Shown: positions 57,694 through 64,000 of the stretch, piece by piece
Numbering within the stretch: position 1 is the stretch's first letter
Layout of the letters: the number at the start of each line of letters is the position of its first letter
NCBI RefSeq assembly: GCF_001428365.1
Contig: NZ_LMSH01000002.1
Span: forward strand, 889,505 to 953,504
From: Arthrobacter sp. Soil763
GTDB taxonomy: Bacteria; Actinomycetota; Actinomycetes; Actinomycetales; Micrococcaceae
Length of the DNA: 64,000 nucleotides
Direction of reading: 5' to 3'
Made by a program: the position numbers and the translations under genes
The notes under the pieces: generated by a model
The model's database searches: none
What the model was told of the DNA's origin: nothing
The model's input: the letters and a program-made list of their open reading frames with translations, nothing else

Positions 57694-58055
57694 TTGGTTG
57701 CCTCGTGAAGGACCGTAGCAGGGAGCCCGAATTCAGCGAAGAATGTCGGGCTATAGCACTCGTCGGATTCATCGCCGGCGCCGAAGACCGGCTCGATGTA
57801 TTTCCGCCGCCCAGGGCCCCCGTAGTACTCGATCTTCATCGGGCCGCCGCTCGGGCTGTCGATGATTGCGGGCAGCCTGAGCGCTTCGAGTTCGTCGAGG
57901 GTCCTGACAATGCGCGGCTGGGCGGCTTTGAGGGCCACCGCGTCCCGGTCGATCCGGGCCACGAGTTCGCGCACGGCACCGGGCGATGTTGAGTGACCGT
58001 TGCGGGCGTCGGCGCGAGCGAAGGCGAGGTAGGACGGTTCGTCCCGCCCGCTCAT
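57690..58055 (-). CDS. Hypothetical phage protein
   Basis: A 121-residue protein from ATG 58055. It shares the TLDELEALRLP / TVEELDKLPVD motif with the gene at 56898, suggesting duplication of a domain. ATGA overlap with the small gene before. Confidence 0.6.
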   Translation of the reverse strand: MSGRDEPSYLAFARADARNGHSTSPGAVRELVARIDRDAVALKAAQPRIVRTLDELEALRLPAIIDSPSGGPMKIEYYGGPGRRKYIEPVFGAGDESDECYSPTFFAEFGLPATVLHEATK

Positions 58056-58171
58056 TTGGCACCTCGGAACTGGTAGTGCCGGCCGGGGACGAGCTGGGCG
58101 CCGAGGGCGTCGGTGATCCGGCGGGTGAACCGCCACGGTGTCCGGCGGCGGGGCTGGGTGACGGCGCTCAT
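58052..58171 (-). CDS. Small basic protein
   Basis: A 39-residue Arg-rich protein (MSAVTQPRRRTPWRFTRRIT) overlapping both neighbours by ATGA. It may bind nucleic acid; only the context supports it. Confidence 0.45.
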   Translation of the reverse strand: MSAVTQPRRRTPWRFTRRITDALGAQLVPGRHYQFRGAK

Positions 58172-58323
58172 GCGGTCACCACATTCCCCTGGAGGGCACG
58201 TTCGGCGATGCCGGCCCACACTGCCTGCCGTTCGGGGTCGTGGTCGTAGTCGGCGAGGTCGAGGCGGGAACCGCCCACGGCGTTCGTGAAGAGCGCCCGG
58301 GCCGCCTGCTGAATCGGGGTCAT
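58168..58323 (-). CDS. Small hypothetical protein
   Basis: A 51-residue helical protein (MTPIQQAARALFTNAVGGSR, LDLADYDHDPERQAVWAGIA) with ATGA overlaps on both sides. Confidence 0.5.
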   Translation of the reverse strand: MTPIQQAARALFTNAVGGSRLDLADYDHDPERQAVWAGIAERALQGNVVTA

Positions 58324-58490
58324 GCTGCGACCAGCTTGTCGCGCAGGGGCTGCATGGTGCCCGCCTGGTAAGCGTCGAACGCCGCGGTGTACTCGGCGTG
58401 CGTCGGGTAGCCGTTCGGCTGGGGTGCACGAAGCGCGGCGGCGAACAGGTTGTTCCGCGCTTCCTGCTTGGTCTTGTGGTTCTGGGCCAT
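58320..58490 (-). CDS. Small hypothetical protein
   Basis: A 56-residue protein from ATG 58490 with GGAGGAAACG upstream. Basic start (MAQNHKTKQEARNNLFAAAL), helical end. First of the coupled run down to 56898. Confidence 0.55.
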   Translation of the reverse strand: MAQNHKTKQEARNNLFAAALRAPQPNGYPTHAEYTAAFDAYQAGTMQPLRDKLVAA

Positions 58491-58564
58491 CGTTTCCTCC
58501 GTTGGGTTGGGCCATCCCTGGCCGTTGTCTGCTGCTCTGGTCAACTCTACCGCCTATCGGTGCG

Positions 58565-58936
58565 TCAAACAAGCACCGACAGTGCGTTCGCCGGGTAAAT
58601 CTTCACCACCAGCGCCGCCGGACCGATACCGCCATGCCGCATGTCCGGCCCCACCACATGCAGCCAGTCATCATCCGACAAAAGGCCGGCGTCCACGATC
58701 CCGTCCAGGACCGCCTTCGCCGTTGGGTACAAGTTCCCCGGGTCATACCGGCCACGCCGCGGCTTCCACACCTCAGCCACCACACGCACCGGACCAACAG
58801 CCGGCGCCCACGACCCAGGCACCCGCACCCGGGCAGCCTCACGCCAAGCCGCCGTCAACTTCGCCACCTGCATCCGATGCAACCGCTGATTCGAATTGAT
58901 CCACCCAGCCGGCGCCAGAATCTCCAACTGCTTCAC
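58565..58936 (-). CDS. RusA-like Holliday junction resolvase
   Basis: A 123-residue protein from GTG 58936. RYDPGNLYPTAKAVLDGIVD and AGLLSDDDWLHVVGPDMRHG carry the conserved Asp residues of RusA (DxxN and DDD). It cuts four-way DNA junctions in phage recombination or packaging. Start at GTG 58936 is inferred from AGAAGG upstream. Confidence 0.85.
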   Translation of the reverse strand: MKQLEILAPAGWINSNQRLHRMQVAKLTAAWREAARVRVPGSWAPAVGPVRVVAEVWKPRRGRYDPGNLYPTAKAVLDGIVDAGLLSDDDWLHVVGPDMRHGGIGPAALVVKIYPANALSVLV

Positions 58937-58995
58937 ACCTTCTGCGCGTTGTTGAGCCGATCCGGTAACGCGTTCAGTGCCGTTCTCCCGCACTG

Positions 58996-59268
58996 TTAGT
59001 GCCTTCCGTGGGCATGGAGACGGGTGGAGGTGTTTGCGGCCGTCCTGCCGTGGTTCCTGGTCTTGTGGCGCGTTACCTCGCGGTAGAGCTGGAGGTCGTT
59101 GGCGGTTTGTTCGACCCAGTCCCATGCTTCGTTCATCTGGATCTCGACTGCAGCTGCTTCCGTCCCGCCGGTTTGGTGGTAGCGGTCGAGCCAGGCTGCG
59201 TGGATGTCGAGGGCTTCTTGGTGGCGGGCTTTGAGGGTCGCCTCGGTGTGCATGCCGGTGGTGGTCAT
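58996..59268 (-). CDS. Hypothetical phage protein
   Basis: A 90-residue helical protein from ATG 59268 (EATLKARHQEALDIHAAWLD, AWDWVEQTANDLQLYREVTR), with a basic end. Overlaps the gene before by ATGA. Confidence 0.55.
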   Translation of the reverse strand: MTTTGMHTEATLKARHQEALDIHAAWLDRYHQTGGTEAAAVEIQMNEAWDWVEQTANDLQLYREVTRHKTRNHGRTAANTSTRLHAHGRH

Positions 59269-59390
59269 TTTTGGTCGGCTTTCTGTCGGAGCCATTCGGC
59301 GGCTTCTGGGTGGGGGATTTGGTCGGCTGCGTCGAGGAGTGCCCGGCGCTTCGCGGCGGTGAGGATCGCTTTGACCTGGTCGGGGGTCAT
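59265..59390 (-). CDS. Small hypothetical protein
   Basis: A 41-residue helical protein, MTPDQVKAILTAAKRRALLD then AADQIPHPEAAEWLRQKADQ, ATGA-coupled on both sides. Confidence 0.55.
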   Translation of the reverse strand: MTPDQVKAILTAAKRRALLDAADQIPHPEAAEWLRQKADQK

Positions 59391-59572
59391 GGTGTTCCTT
59401 TGCTGGACCCGGCGAGGGCGTAGTCGTTCTGGTTTTGGGAGTTGAAGCCGTCGTTAACGATCCAGCGGGCGAGGCAGCCGAAGAAGGCGCTACCGGTGTT
59501 GTGGACCCATCGGGTCTTGCGGAGGGTGACGGGGGATCCGCAGCGCCGGCACCAGCCTCGGAGCTGGCTCAT
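59387..59572 (-). CDS. Small zinc-ribbon protein
   Basis: A 61-residue protein: MSQLRGWCRRCGSPVTLRKT contains CRRC and later FGCLARWIV; only three Cys remain clear, so zinc binding is not certain. ATGA overlaps. Confidence 0.55.
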   Translation of the reverse strand: MSQLRGWCRRCGSPVTLRKTRWVHNTGSAFFGCLARWIVNDGFNSQNQNDYALAGSSKGTP

Positions 59573-60102
59573 GCTGCTTCCTGGAGGATCTTCTCTAGGA
59601 CGCTCTTGGCCATGGGGGTCATGTCGTCCGGGTAGAGGAGTTTGATGGCCGCTTCAACGCGCTGGAGCTTGGATTCCGCAGCTTCCCGCAGCTCCGCCGG
59701 GGACTTGCCCTTCATGCGCTGGAAGGTCATCACGTAGCCTTCCCTGGTCTCTCGGTTGTAGCAGCGCTGCTCGAGGTAGTTCTTCGCATCCGGGAACTGC
59801 TGGAAGGAAGTCTCTATGACCTGGAGGCAGGCAGCGGCCAGATGCTCGGGGGTGGAGATGGAGATGCCGTCCGGTCCGATCTCCAGAAGGTCCGATTGCA
59901 GTTCCATGGCTTCGTCCGGCTTGGCCGCCTTGGCGGACACTTTGCGCGGACGGGCCTTCTCCGGGATCAGGAACGTCATGGTGCCGCTGTTGCCCTCCAT
60001 GAGTGCCTCCGGGTAGCTGGCGCCGATGATCCTCATGAGGGTCCCGGCGACGTCCATGGGCAGTGGGAGGTGGATCTTGATCTTCGTCATCTGGTCAGTC
60101 AT
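59569..60102 (-). CDS. Hypothetical phage protein
   Basis: A 177-residue protein (MTDQMTKIKIHLPLPMDVAG, then TMTFLIPEKARPRKVSAKAA and helices to the end). It overlaps the neighbour gene by eight bases. No family recognised. Confidence 0.6.
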   Translation of the reverse strand: MTDQMTKIKIHLPLPMDVAGTLMRIIGASYPEALMEGNSGTMTFLIPEKARPRKVSAKAAKPDEAMELQSDLLEIGPDGISISTPEHLAAACLQVIETSFQQFPDAKNYLEQRCYNRETREGYVMTFQRMKGKSPAELREAAESKLQRVEAAIKLLYPDDMTPMAKSVLEKILQEAA

Positions 60103-60511
60103 GGTCTTCGCTTTCTGGTGTGTGGTGTTTGCCGAGCTTCGCCTCGGGGCGGAGGCCGGCTTTGATGTCTCCCCAGCAGGCCCTGCAGGTGTGGGCTTCG
60201 AAGGTGGGGTGGTCTTCGCAGGGTGTCCAGGTGCGGGGTGCTTGCCAGTCGTCCGGTGCTGTGGCTGACCAGTGCTTCCCGTCCTGCGGGTAGAAGTTCG
60301 GGGTCCGCTTGGCCCAACCCCCTGCAGGGTCCGTCTGGGTGGCGTAGTGGGCGAGGGCCCGGATGCAGTGCCCGAAGTCCTTCCCCGGGAGGCCGCCAGC
60401 GTCGTTCGCTTCCCTGAGCACGGCGCCGGGCTTGTTCGGGATCCAGTCGGGGCGGGCTGCGGTCATCATGGCGGTCAGCCGTTGCCCTTCCTGGTCCGTG
60501 AGTTTGTACAT
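60095..60511 (-). CDS. Hypothetical phage protein
   Basis: A 138-residue protein from ATG 60511 (MYKLTDQEGQRLTAMMTAAR). The end has CEDHPTFEAHTCRACWGDIK, a possible zinc knuckle. It starts the run of small genes toward the packaging genes; an upstream 206-base gap holds the inverted repeat CGATCGTC / GACGATCG (60532-60576). Confidence 0.6.
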   Translation of the reverse strand: MYKLTDQEGQRLTAMMTAARPDWIPNKPGAVLREANDAGGLPGKDFGHCIRALAHYATQTDPAGGWAKRTPNFYPQDGKHWSATAPDDWQAPRTWTPCEDHPTFEAHTCRACWGDIKAGLRPEAKLGKHHTPESEDHD

Positions 60512-60717
60512 GGTTCTCCTTGGTCAAAATGCGATCGTCGTGCGTCCCGGCCCGTGCATCACCTAAGTGACGATCGACGATTTTCTTTACCCCAATTTGT
60601 TGAAAACAGGAGTAGAGATTGTGGTGAGCTAAGGCTCTTAGGTGAGTAGGAATGGTTAGTGGTTAATGGTGCTAATCCGCTGCTACGGGTTTGCTATGGC
60701 AGGTGCTTTAGCAGGTG

Positions 60718-61119
60718 CTAAGCGGTTCGGGCTGCCTGGCAGTACTCGCAACTGATGTCGAAGATGCCCTTTTTCTCGTGGTGCCGGGTGTGCGCCCCGA
60801 TCGCCCCCGCCGTGGACTTCTTCGCTTTCAAAGCCTCGATCTCGTCCTTCGACTTCTGGTGCTCCAGGTAGTCGTGGAGGACGTAGCGGCCGTCCCCGAG
60901 CTTCTCCACGAGGTTGTTGTCGATGAGTTCTTTGCCGGCGGCTTTGCCCTTCATGTCCAGGTCGTGCTGGCCGATGACGCCGTTGTTCTTGTCCTCGTTG
61001 CACATGCCCAGAAGTGTCACGTGGAGGCGGAACGCTTTGTCGGTGAGGCCGCGGATTTTTCGGTGTCTGGTGTACTCGTTCGTGAGCACGAAGTACGGGC
61101 GCTTGTCTTTCTCTTCCAT
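60718..61119 (-). CDS. Replication-type phage protein
   Basis: A 133-residue protein from ATG 61119 (GGAG six bases upstream). RPYFVLTNEYTRHRKIRGLT, DKAFRLHVTLLG and DNNLVEKLGDGRYVLHDYLE resemble winged-helix N-terminal parts of phage replication initiators. The end (HEKKGIFDISCEYCQAARTA) has a CxxC. It is shorter than a full initiator. Confidence 0.6.
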   Translation of the reverse strand: MEEKDKRPYFVLTNEYTRHRKIRGLTDKAFRLHVTLLGMCNEDKNNGVIGQHDLDMKGKAAGKELIDNNLVEKLGDGRYVLHDYLEHQKSKDEIEALKAKKSTAGAIGAHTRHHEKKGIFDISCEYCQAARTA

Positions 61120-61313
61120 CACTCGCTCCATCGGGGTACTCGTCTTGTCCAGTGCCAACCACCGTGATCGCATTCGTAGAACCGGCACACCTCCAGCTGC
61201 GCGCCGGGCCCTGCAATCTCCTTGCGGAGGCGTCTGGCTTCGTCCCTGGTGGGGGAGTAGACCTTCCCGCATCCGCAGGTGAAGACCGAGGGCTTGCTGT
61301 GCCGGACGCTCAC
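61119..61313 (-). CDS. Small zinc-finger protein
   Basis: A 64-residue protein from GTG 61313: FTCGCGKVYSPTRDEARRLR and CRFYECDHGGWHWTR hold Cys and His in a finger-like order. GTGA overlap with the methyltransferase gene. Function unknown. Confidence 0.6.
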   Translation of the reverse strand: MSVRHSKPSVFTCGCGKVYSPTRDEARRLRKEIAGPGAQLEVCRFYECDHGGWHWTRRVPRWSE

Positions 61314-62560
61314 GCCGCTACCAGGGAGTCGGCGACGATGCTCGCGAGGTCGCGGGCGGCCGGCGGGGTGACGGCGTTCCCGGCCTGCATGGTCCGCTCT
61401 TTCATCGTGCCGAGGATGGTGTACTCCTTCGGGAAGTCCATGCCCCACATCTGCTCGTGTGGCTGGATCATCCGGAAGGCGACGTCGGCGACGTCCTTCT
61501 CCGTGTAGGTCATGAGGCCGTGGTGGTTACCGCCTGCGGTTATTGTCGTGAACGGCTTCTCGTTGGCCGGGGTGGCCACCGCGTTGGATCGGAGGGTGAC
61601 GACGAGGCCGTGCCGGTCCCTGGTGGTGAACGTGCTGTACGGGTCCGTCGTCGGCTTGGGGGACGGGGACCCGTAGAACTGCGTCAGGATGCTCGAAGCG
61701 TTCGGGTAGCGGTTCAGGCCGTCCACGATCTGGCGCATGGTGGCGGCCGCGAGGGGCTTGGCCCTGTCTCCGATGCGTTTGCCCTTGATGGTCCAGTCGA
61801 TCGCCTCCGCGGCCGGCTTTACCGCCGGTTCCAGGACGGTGTTCCTGCAGCTGCTCTGCGGGCACCGGTAGACGTACTGCTGCCGGTACTTCCCCACGAG
61901 CCGCTTCGGGTCCTTGAAAGCTTGGATGGTGCGGACGGTGCCGTGCGTGGGGCACTCGGCCATCGGGCGGAGCCGTTCGAAGTCCGGCGCCTTGTTGCCC
62001 TTCCGCCAGAACACGATGTAGACCCGGTCGCGGGACTGCGGGGCGCCGGGCCCGAAGGCTTGGGCGTGCATGGAGTTGAGGCTGATGATCTTGTGCTCGT
62101 ACCCCAGGTCGGACATGGACTGCAGCCAGCCACGGAATGGCTTCCATGCGGTGACCTCGACGACGTTCTCGGTCATGATCGCCTCGTACTGGTGGACCTC
62201 GGCGAACCGGGGCACGTCGTACATGGTCGCCCGGGACCGCTGCGCCGCCTCGTCCGGGAGGCCCTCCGTGAAGAGCGCGTCCTGGCCGTCCCACTGCTCG
62301 CGCTTGACGCCCTTGGCCACTGTGAAGTTGGTGCACTCCGGCGAGGCCCACAGCAGGTTCGTTCGCGGGGTGTACTCGGGCCGGATGTGAGCGATGTCGG
62401 CGCAGGCGTGGTCGGTCTTCGGGTGGTTGTAGCCGTGGGTTTCGATGGCGCGTTCCCAGTGGTTGAGCGCCAGCTTTACGTGGAGCCCGGGGACCTGCAT
62501 GATGCCGGTGCTGGATCCTCCTGCGCCGCAGAAGAAGTCGGAGACGGTGAGTTCGGACAT
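61310..62560 (-). CDS. C5 cytosine DNA methyltransferase
   Basis: A 416-residue protein. Motif I is SDFFCGAGGSSTGIM, motif IV is WASPECTNFT with the catalytic Cys, motif VI is ENVVEV, motif VIII is PQSRDRVYIVFW, and the last motif is MQAGNAVTPPAARDLA. The target-recognition region includes a CPQSSC element. No restriction partner gene is adjacent, so it is an orphan enzyme that probably shields the phage DNA from host restriction. Confidence 0.9.
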   Translation of the reverse strand: MSELTVSDFFCGAGGSSTGIMQVPGLHVKLALNHWERAIETHGYNHPKTDHACADIAHIRPEYTPRTNLLWASPECTNFTVAKGVKREQWDGQDALFTEGLPDEAAQRSRATMYDVPRFAEVHQYEAIMTENVVEVTAWKPFRGWLQSMSDLGYEHKIISLNSMHAQAFGPGAPQSRDRVYIVFWRKGNKAPDFERLRPMAECPTHGTVRTIQAFKDPKRLVGKYRQQYVYRCPQSSCRNTVLEPAVKPAAEAIDWTIKGKRIGDRAKPLAAATMRQIVDGLNRYPNASSILTQFYGSPSPKPTTDPYSTFTTRDRHGLVVTLRSNAVATPANEKPFTTITAGGNHHGLMTYTEKDVADVAFRMIQPHEQMWGMDFPKEYTILGTMKERTMQAGNAVTPPAARDLASIVADSLVAA

Positions 62561-62586
62561 GAGTGGTTCCTTCCAAGGGGTGAGTA

Positions 62587-62615
62587 GGGTCCCCGCCCGG
62601 TGTAGGCGGGGACCC
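62587..62615 (-). terminator. Hairpin upstream of the methyltransferase gene
   Basis: GGGTCCCCGCC and GGCGGGGACCC form a perfect 11-base stem between the stop at 62624 and the methyltransferase start. It probably terminates the gene at 62624-62896. Confidence 0.6.
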
Positions 62616-62623
62616 TGATGTGG

Positions 62624-62896
62624 TTAGCGGTGATACGGCCGCTTGATGGGTTCCGCCGGCGCGTCGATGACGACGACCTGGGCGGCCCCGTTCGCGCCGG
62701 GCATCCCATGCCCTGGCACGATGTAGCCCTTGCCGGGCCCGGTTATGTGGGCGCGGTGGCGGAGGGCGACGTCTCGGAGGTCCTGGGAAGCTTCGTGGAT
62801 GAGTGCTTCCCGGTCTTTTGCCGTGGTCGGCGGTGTGAGGACAGGCCAGATGGCGCGGAACGTATGGGTTGCCAGTGCAGGCTTCGTGCGGGCCAT
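62624..62896 (-). CDS. Hypothetical phage protein
   Basis: A 90-residue basic protein (MARTKPALATHTFRAIWPVL), coupled by overlap to the 44-residue gene. No family recognised. Confidence 0.55.
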   Translation of the reverse strand: MARTKPALATHTFRAIWPVLTPPTTAKDREALIHEASQDLRDVALRHRAHITGPGKGYIVPGHGMPGANGAAQVVVIDAPAEPIKRPYHR

Positions 62897-63030
62897 CAGT
62901 CAGTGCACCCGGCGCATTCACCGGTGCGGTTCAGCGGCTTGTCGCACGAGGTGCACATGGCGATGTCCAACTGCCGGCGGGGGATGTTGATGACGGTCTT
63001 CGGCGGGATGAGGGCGATGGTCTCGGGCAT
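62896..63030 (-). CDS. Small zinc-binding-like protein
   Basis: A 44-residue protein, MPETIALIPPKTVINIPRRQ then MCTSCDKPLNRTGECAGC, with two CxxC motifs. Overlaps neighbours by one base each. Confidence 0.6.
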   Translation of the reverse strand: MPETIALIPPKTVINIPRRQLDIAMCTSCDKPLNRTGECAGCTD

Positions 63031-63344
63031 CACGCGGCCGCCTCCTTGCCGAGGATGTGCTCGTCAATCTCTTCGACGTCGAAGCCGGACCAGTGGGCTA
63101 CTGACCCGTCAGGCTTGGCCACGAAGACAACCGGTGCTTGCAGATGCCCGAGGTCCTTGATGAACTCCAGCGCGCCAGGATCCTGGCTGACGTCGACGAC
63201 GGTGTAGTCCTTGCCTTCGATTAGGCCTTCCTTCTTGAACTTCCGCTTGGTCGCGTCGCACTGCACACATGCAGGTTTGCTGTAGAGGACGATGGCCACG
63301 CTGTCGCGGGCTTCGATGCGTGATGTGAGGTCGGTGATGGTCAC
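63030..63344 (-). CDS. NrdH-like glutaredoxin
   Basis: A 104-residue redoxin. AIVLYSKPACVQCDATKRKF holds the CxxC site (CVQC); YTVVDVSQDPGALEFI and APVVFVAKPDGSVAHWSGFD fit the thioredoxin fold of NrdH electron donors for ribonucleotide reductase. Phages use them to help supply deoxynucleotides. It precedes the zinc-binding small gene. Confidence 0.85.
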   Translation of the reverse strand: MTITDLTSRIEARDSVAIVLYSKPACVQCDATKRKFKKEGLIEGKDYTVVDVSQDPGALEFIKDLGHLQAPVVFVAKPDGSVAHWSGFDVEEIDEHILGKEAAA

Positions 63345-63355
63345 TGCGGGTCTCC

Positions 63356-63847
63356 TTAGAACGGGGGTTCGTTGTCGGCGCCGGCGCCCCAGGCTCCCGG
63401 CGAGTTATTGCCGGTCGAGGCCTGGTTGCCGCCCCAGGAGCCCTGTCCGGACTGGTTCCCGCCGGAACCGGCACCTTCCTGCCGCTGGGTGCGGTTCACC
63501 TTGGCGTTCGCGTAGCGCAGGCTGGGGCCGATCTCGTCGACCTCCAGCTCGATGACGGTGCGCCTCTCGCCTTCCTTCGTGTCGTAGGACCGGGACTTGA
63601 GCCGGCCGGACACGATGACGCGCATGCCCTTCGTCAGGGACTCGGCGACGTTCTCCGCCGCGTCCTTCCACACCGCGGCCCGGAGGAACAGGGTCTCCCC
63701 GTCCTTCCACTCGTTCGACTGCCGGTCGAACGTCCGCGGGGTCGACGCGAGCGTGAAGTTCGCAACCGCAGCTCCGGACGGGGTGAAGCGGAGCTCCGGG
63801 TCGTTGGTGAGGTTGCCGATCACAGTGATCGTGGTTTCGCCTGCCAT
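63356..63847 (-). CDS. ssb: Single-stranded DNA-binding protein
   Basis: A 163-residue [36 protein letters not shown] and [20 protein letters not shown] form the OB fold, followed by a Gly/Gln/Asn-rich linker and an acidic tail ending DNEPPF, the partner-binding tip. It protects single strands in phage replication. Confidence 0.93.
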   Translation of the reverse strand: MAGETTITVIGNLTNDPELRFTPSGAAVANFTLASTPRTFDRQSNEWKDGETLFLRAAVWKDAAENVAESLTKGMRVIVSGRLKSRSYDTKEGERRTVIELEVDEIGPSLRYANAKVNRTQRQEGAGSGGNQSGQGSWGGNQASTGNNSPGAWGAGADNEPPF

Positions 63848-64000
63848 CTACTTGGCGCCTTCCTGGTCGAGTCCCCACTGGCCGTCGACGTCGGGGAGGA
63901 CCCCGTCAGCGTCCGCCGGGGGAGTCTCGGCCTCCTCGATGAAGCGGGACGCCTCAGCCTTGGTCAGCGCCTTGGAGGACTCGATGGTCCGGCCGGTGAA
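63848..64000 (-). CDS. Hypothetical phage protein, C-terminal part
   Basis: Open to the right window edge; the last residues read FTGRTIESSKALTKAEASRF, then IEEAETPPADADGVLPDVDG and stop. A tail of the form LTKxEAS before an acidic end occurs in phage single-strand annealing and related recombination proteins, so this may be one, but only the tail is seen. Confidence 0.45.
   Translation of the reverse strand, partial: FTGRTIESSKALTKAEASRFIEEAETPPADADGVLPDVDGQWGLDQEGAK

Larger units (their letters stand above)
29962..64000. mobile_element. Siphovirus-type prophage at ssrA (right end outside window)
   Basis: A tyrosine integrase follows ssrA, and a full set of lysis, tail, head and packaging genes lies on the minus strand in the reversed usual order, followed by small early genes, RusA, a DNA methyltransferase, NrdH-like and SSB. 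The attL is at the ssrA 3' end; the matching attR must lie beyond 64000, as no second copy of the ssrA end is visible. The long tape measure and HK97-type head genes point to a non-contractile tail. Confidence 0.92.

Noticed and set aside
1..64000. CRISPR arrays
   Set aside because: No regularly spaced direct repeats of CRISPR size were seen; the GTGTCT repeats at 6166-6305 are too short and unevenly spaced.

Overview
The window reads as a high-GC actinobacterial chromosome, most likely Arthrobacter or a close relative in the Micrococcaceae. The tmRNA tag (AESKRTDFALAA), the tad pilus gene set, the prfB-ftsE-ftsX-M23-smpB-ssrA order and several TANNNT-then-ATG (leaderless-type) promoters all fit that group.

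Backbone genes: a GH25 lysozyme with LGFP-type repeats (partial, left edge), galE, a tad (Flp pilus) locus, then prfB, ftsE, ftsX, an M23 peptidase, smpB and ssrA. The most striking event is in the pilus ATPase gene tadA/cpaF. It lies in three pieces (2755-3640, about 12186-12286, 20743-20994) that join in frame to a protein of about 407 residues. Two different large-serine-integrase elements of about 8.5 kb each separate the pieces. Both are inserted in the same orientation, with the integrase at the left end, at attachment sites only about 100 bp apart in the uninterrupted gene.

Element 1 (3627-12198) looks like a small defence island: integrase, Hin-type serine recombinase, a DUF6414-like protein behind a repeat-rich control region, a single-chain type IIG restriction-methylation enzyme of lower GC, an HNH protein and a possible HEPN protein. 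Element 2 (12285-20744) has an integrase with an abnormal C-terminus, an excisionase-like protein, a phage-type ATPase, a train of small overlapping genes, one S74-chaperone tail fibre with no capsid, portal or terminase genes, and a short cargo region. It may be a phage satellite or a remnant.

From 29962 to the right edge runs a siphovirus-type prophage inserted at the 3' end of ssrA. In order it has a tyrosine integrase, a homologue of an element 2 cargo protein, a DUF3467/antitoxin/PemK operon, then on the minus strand the lysis, tail, head and packaging genes. Then come many small early genes, RusA, a C5 DNA methyltransferase, an NrdH-like redoxin and SSB. Its right end lies outside the window. 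Points of note in the prophage are a CCCAAAA slippery heptamer for a -1 frameshift in the tail chaperone gene, a large terminase frame with no usual start codon before its Walker A motif, and an oppositely transcribed lipoprotein gene inside the head operon.
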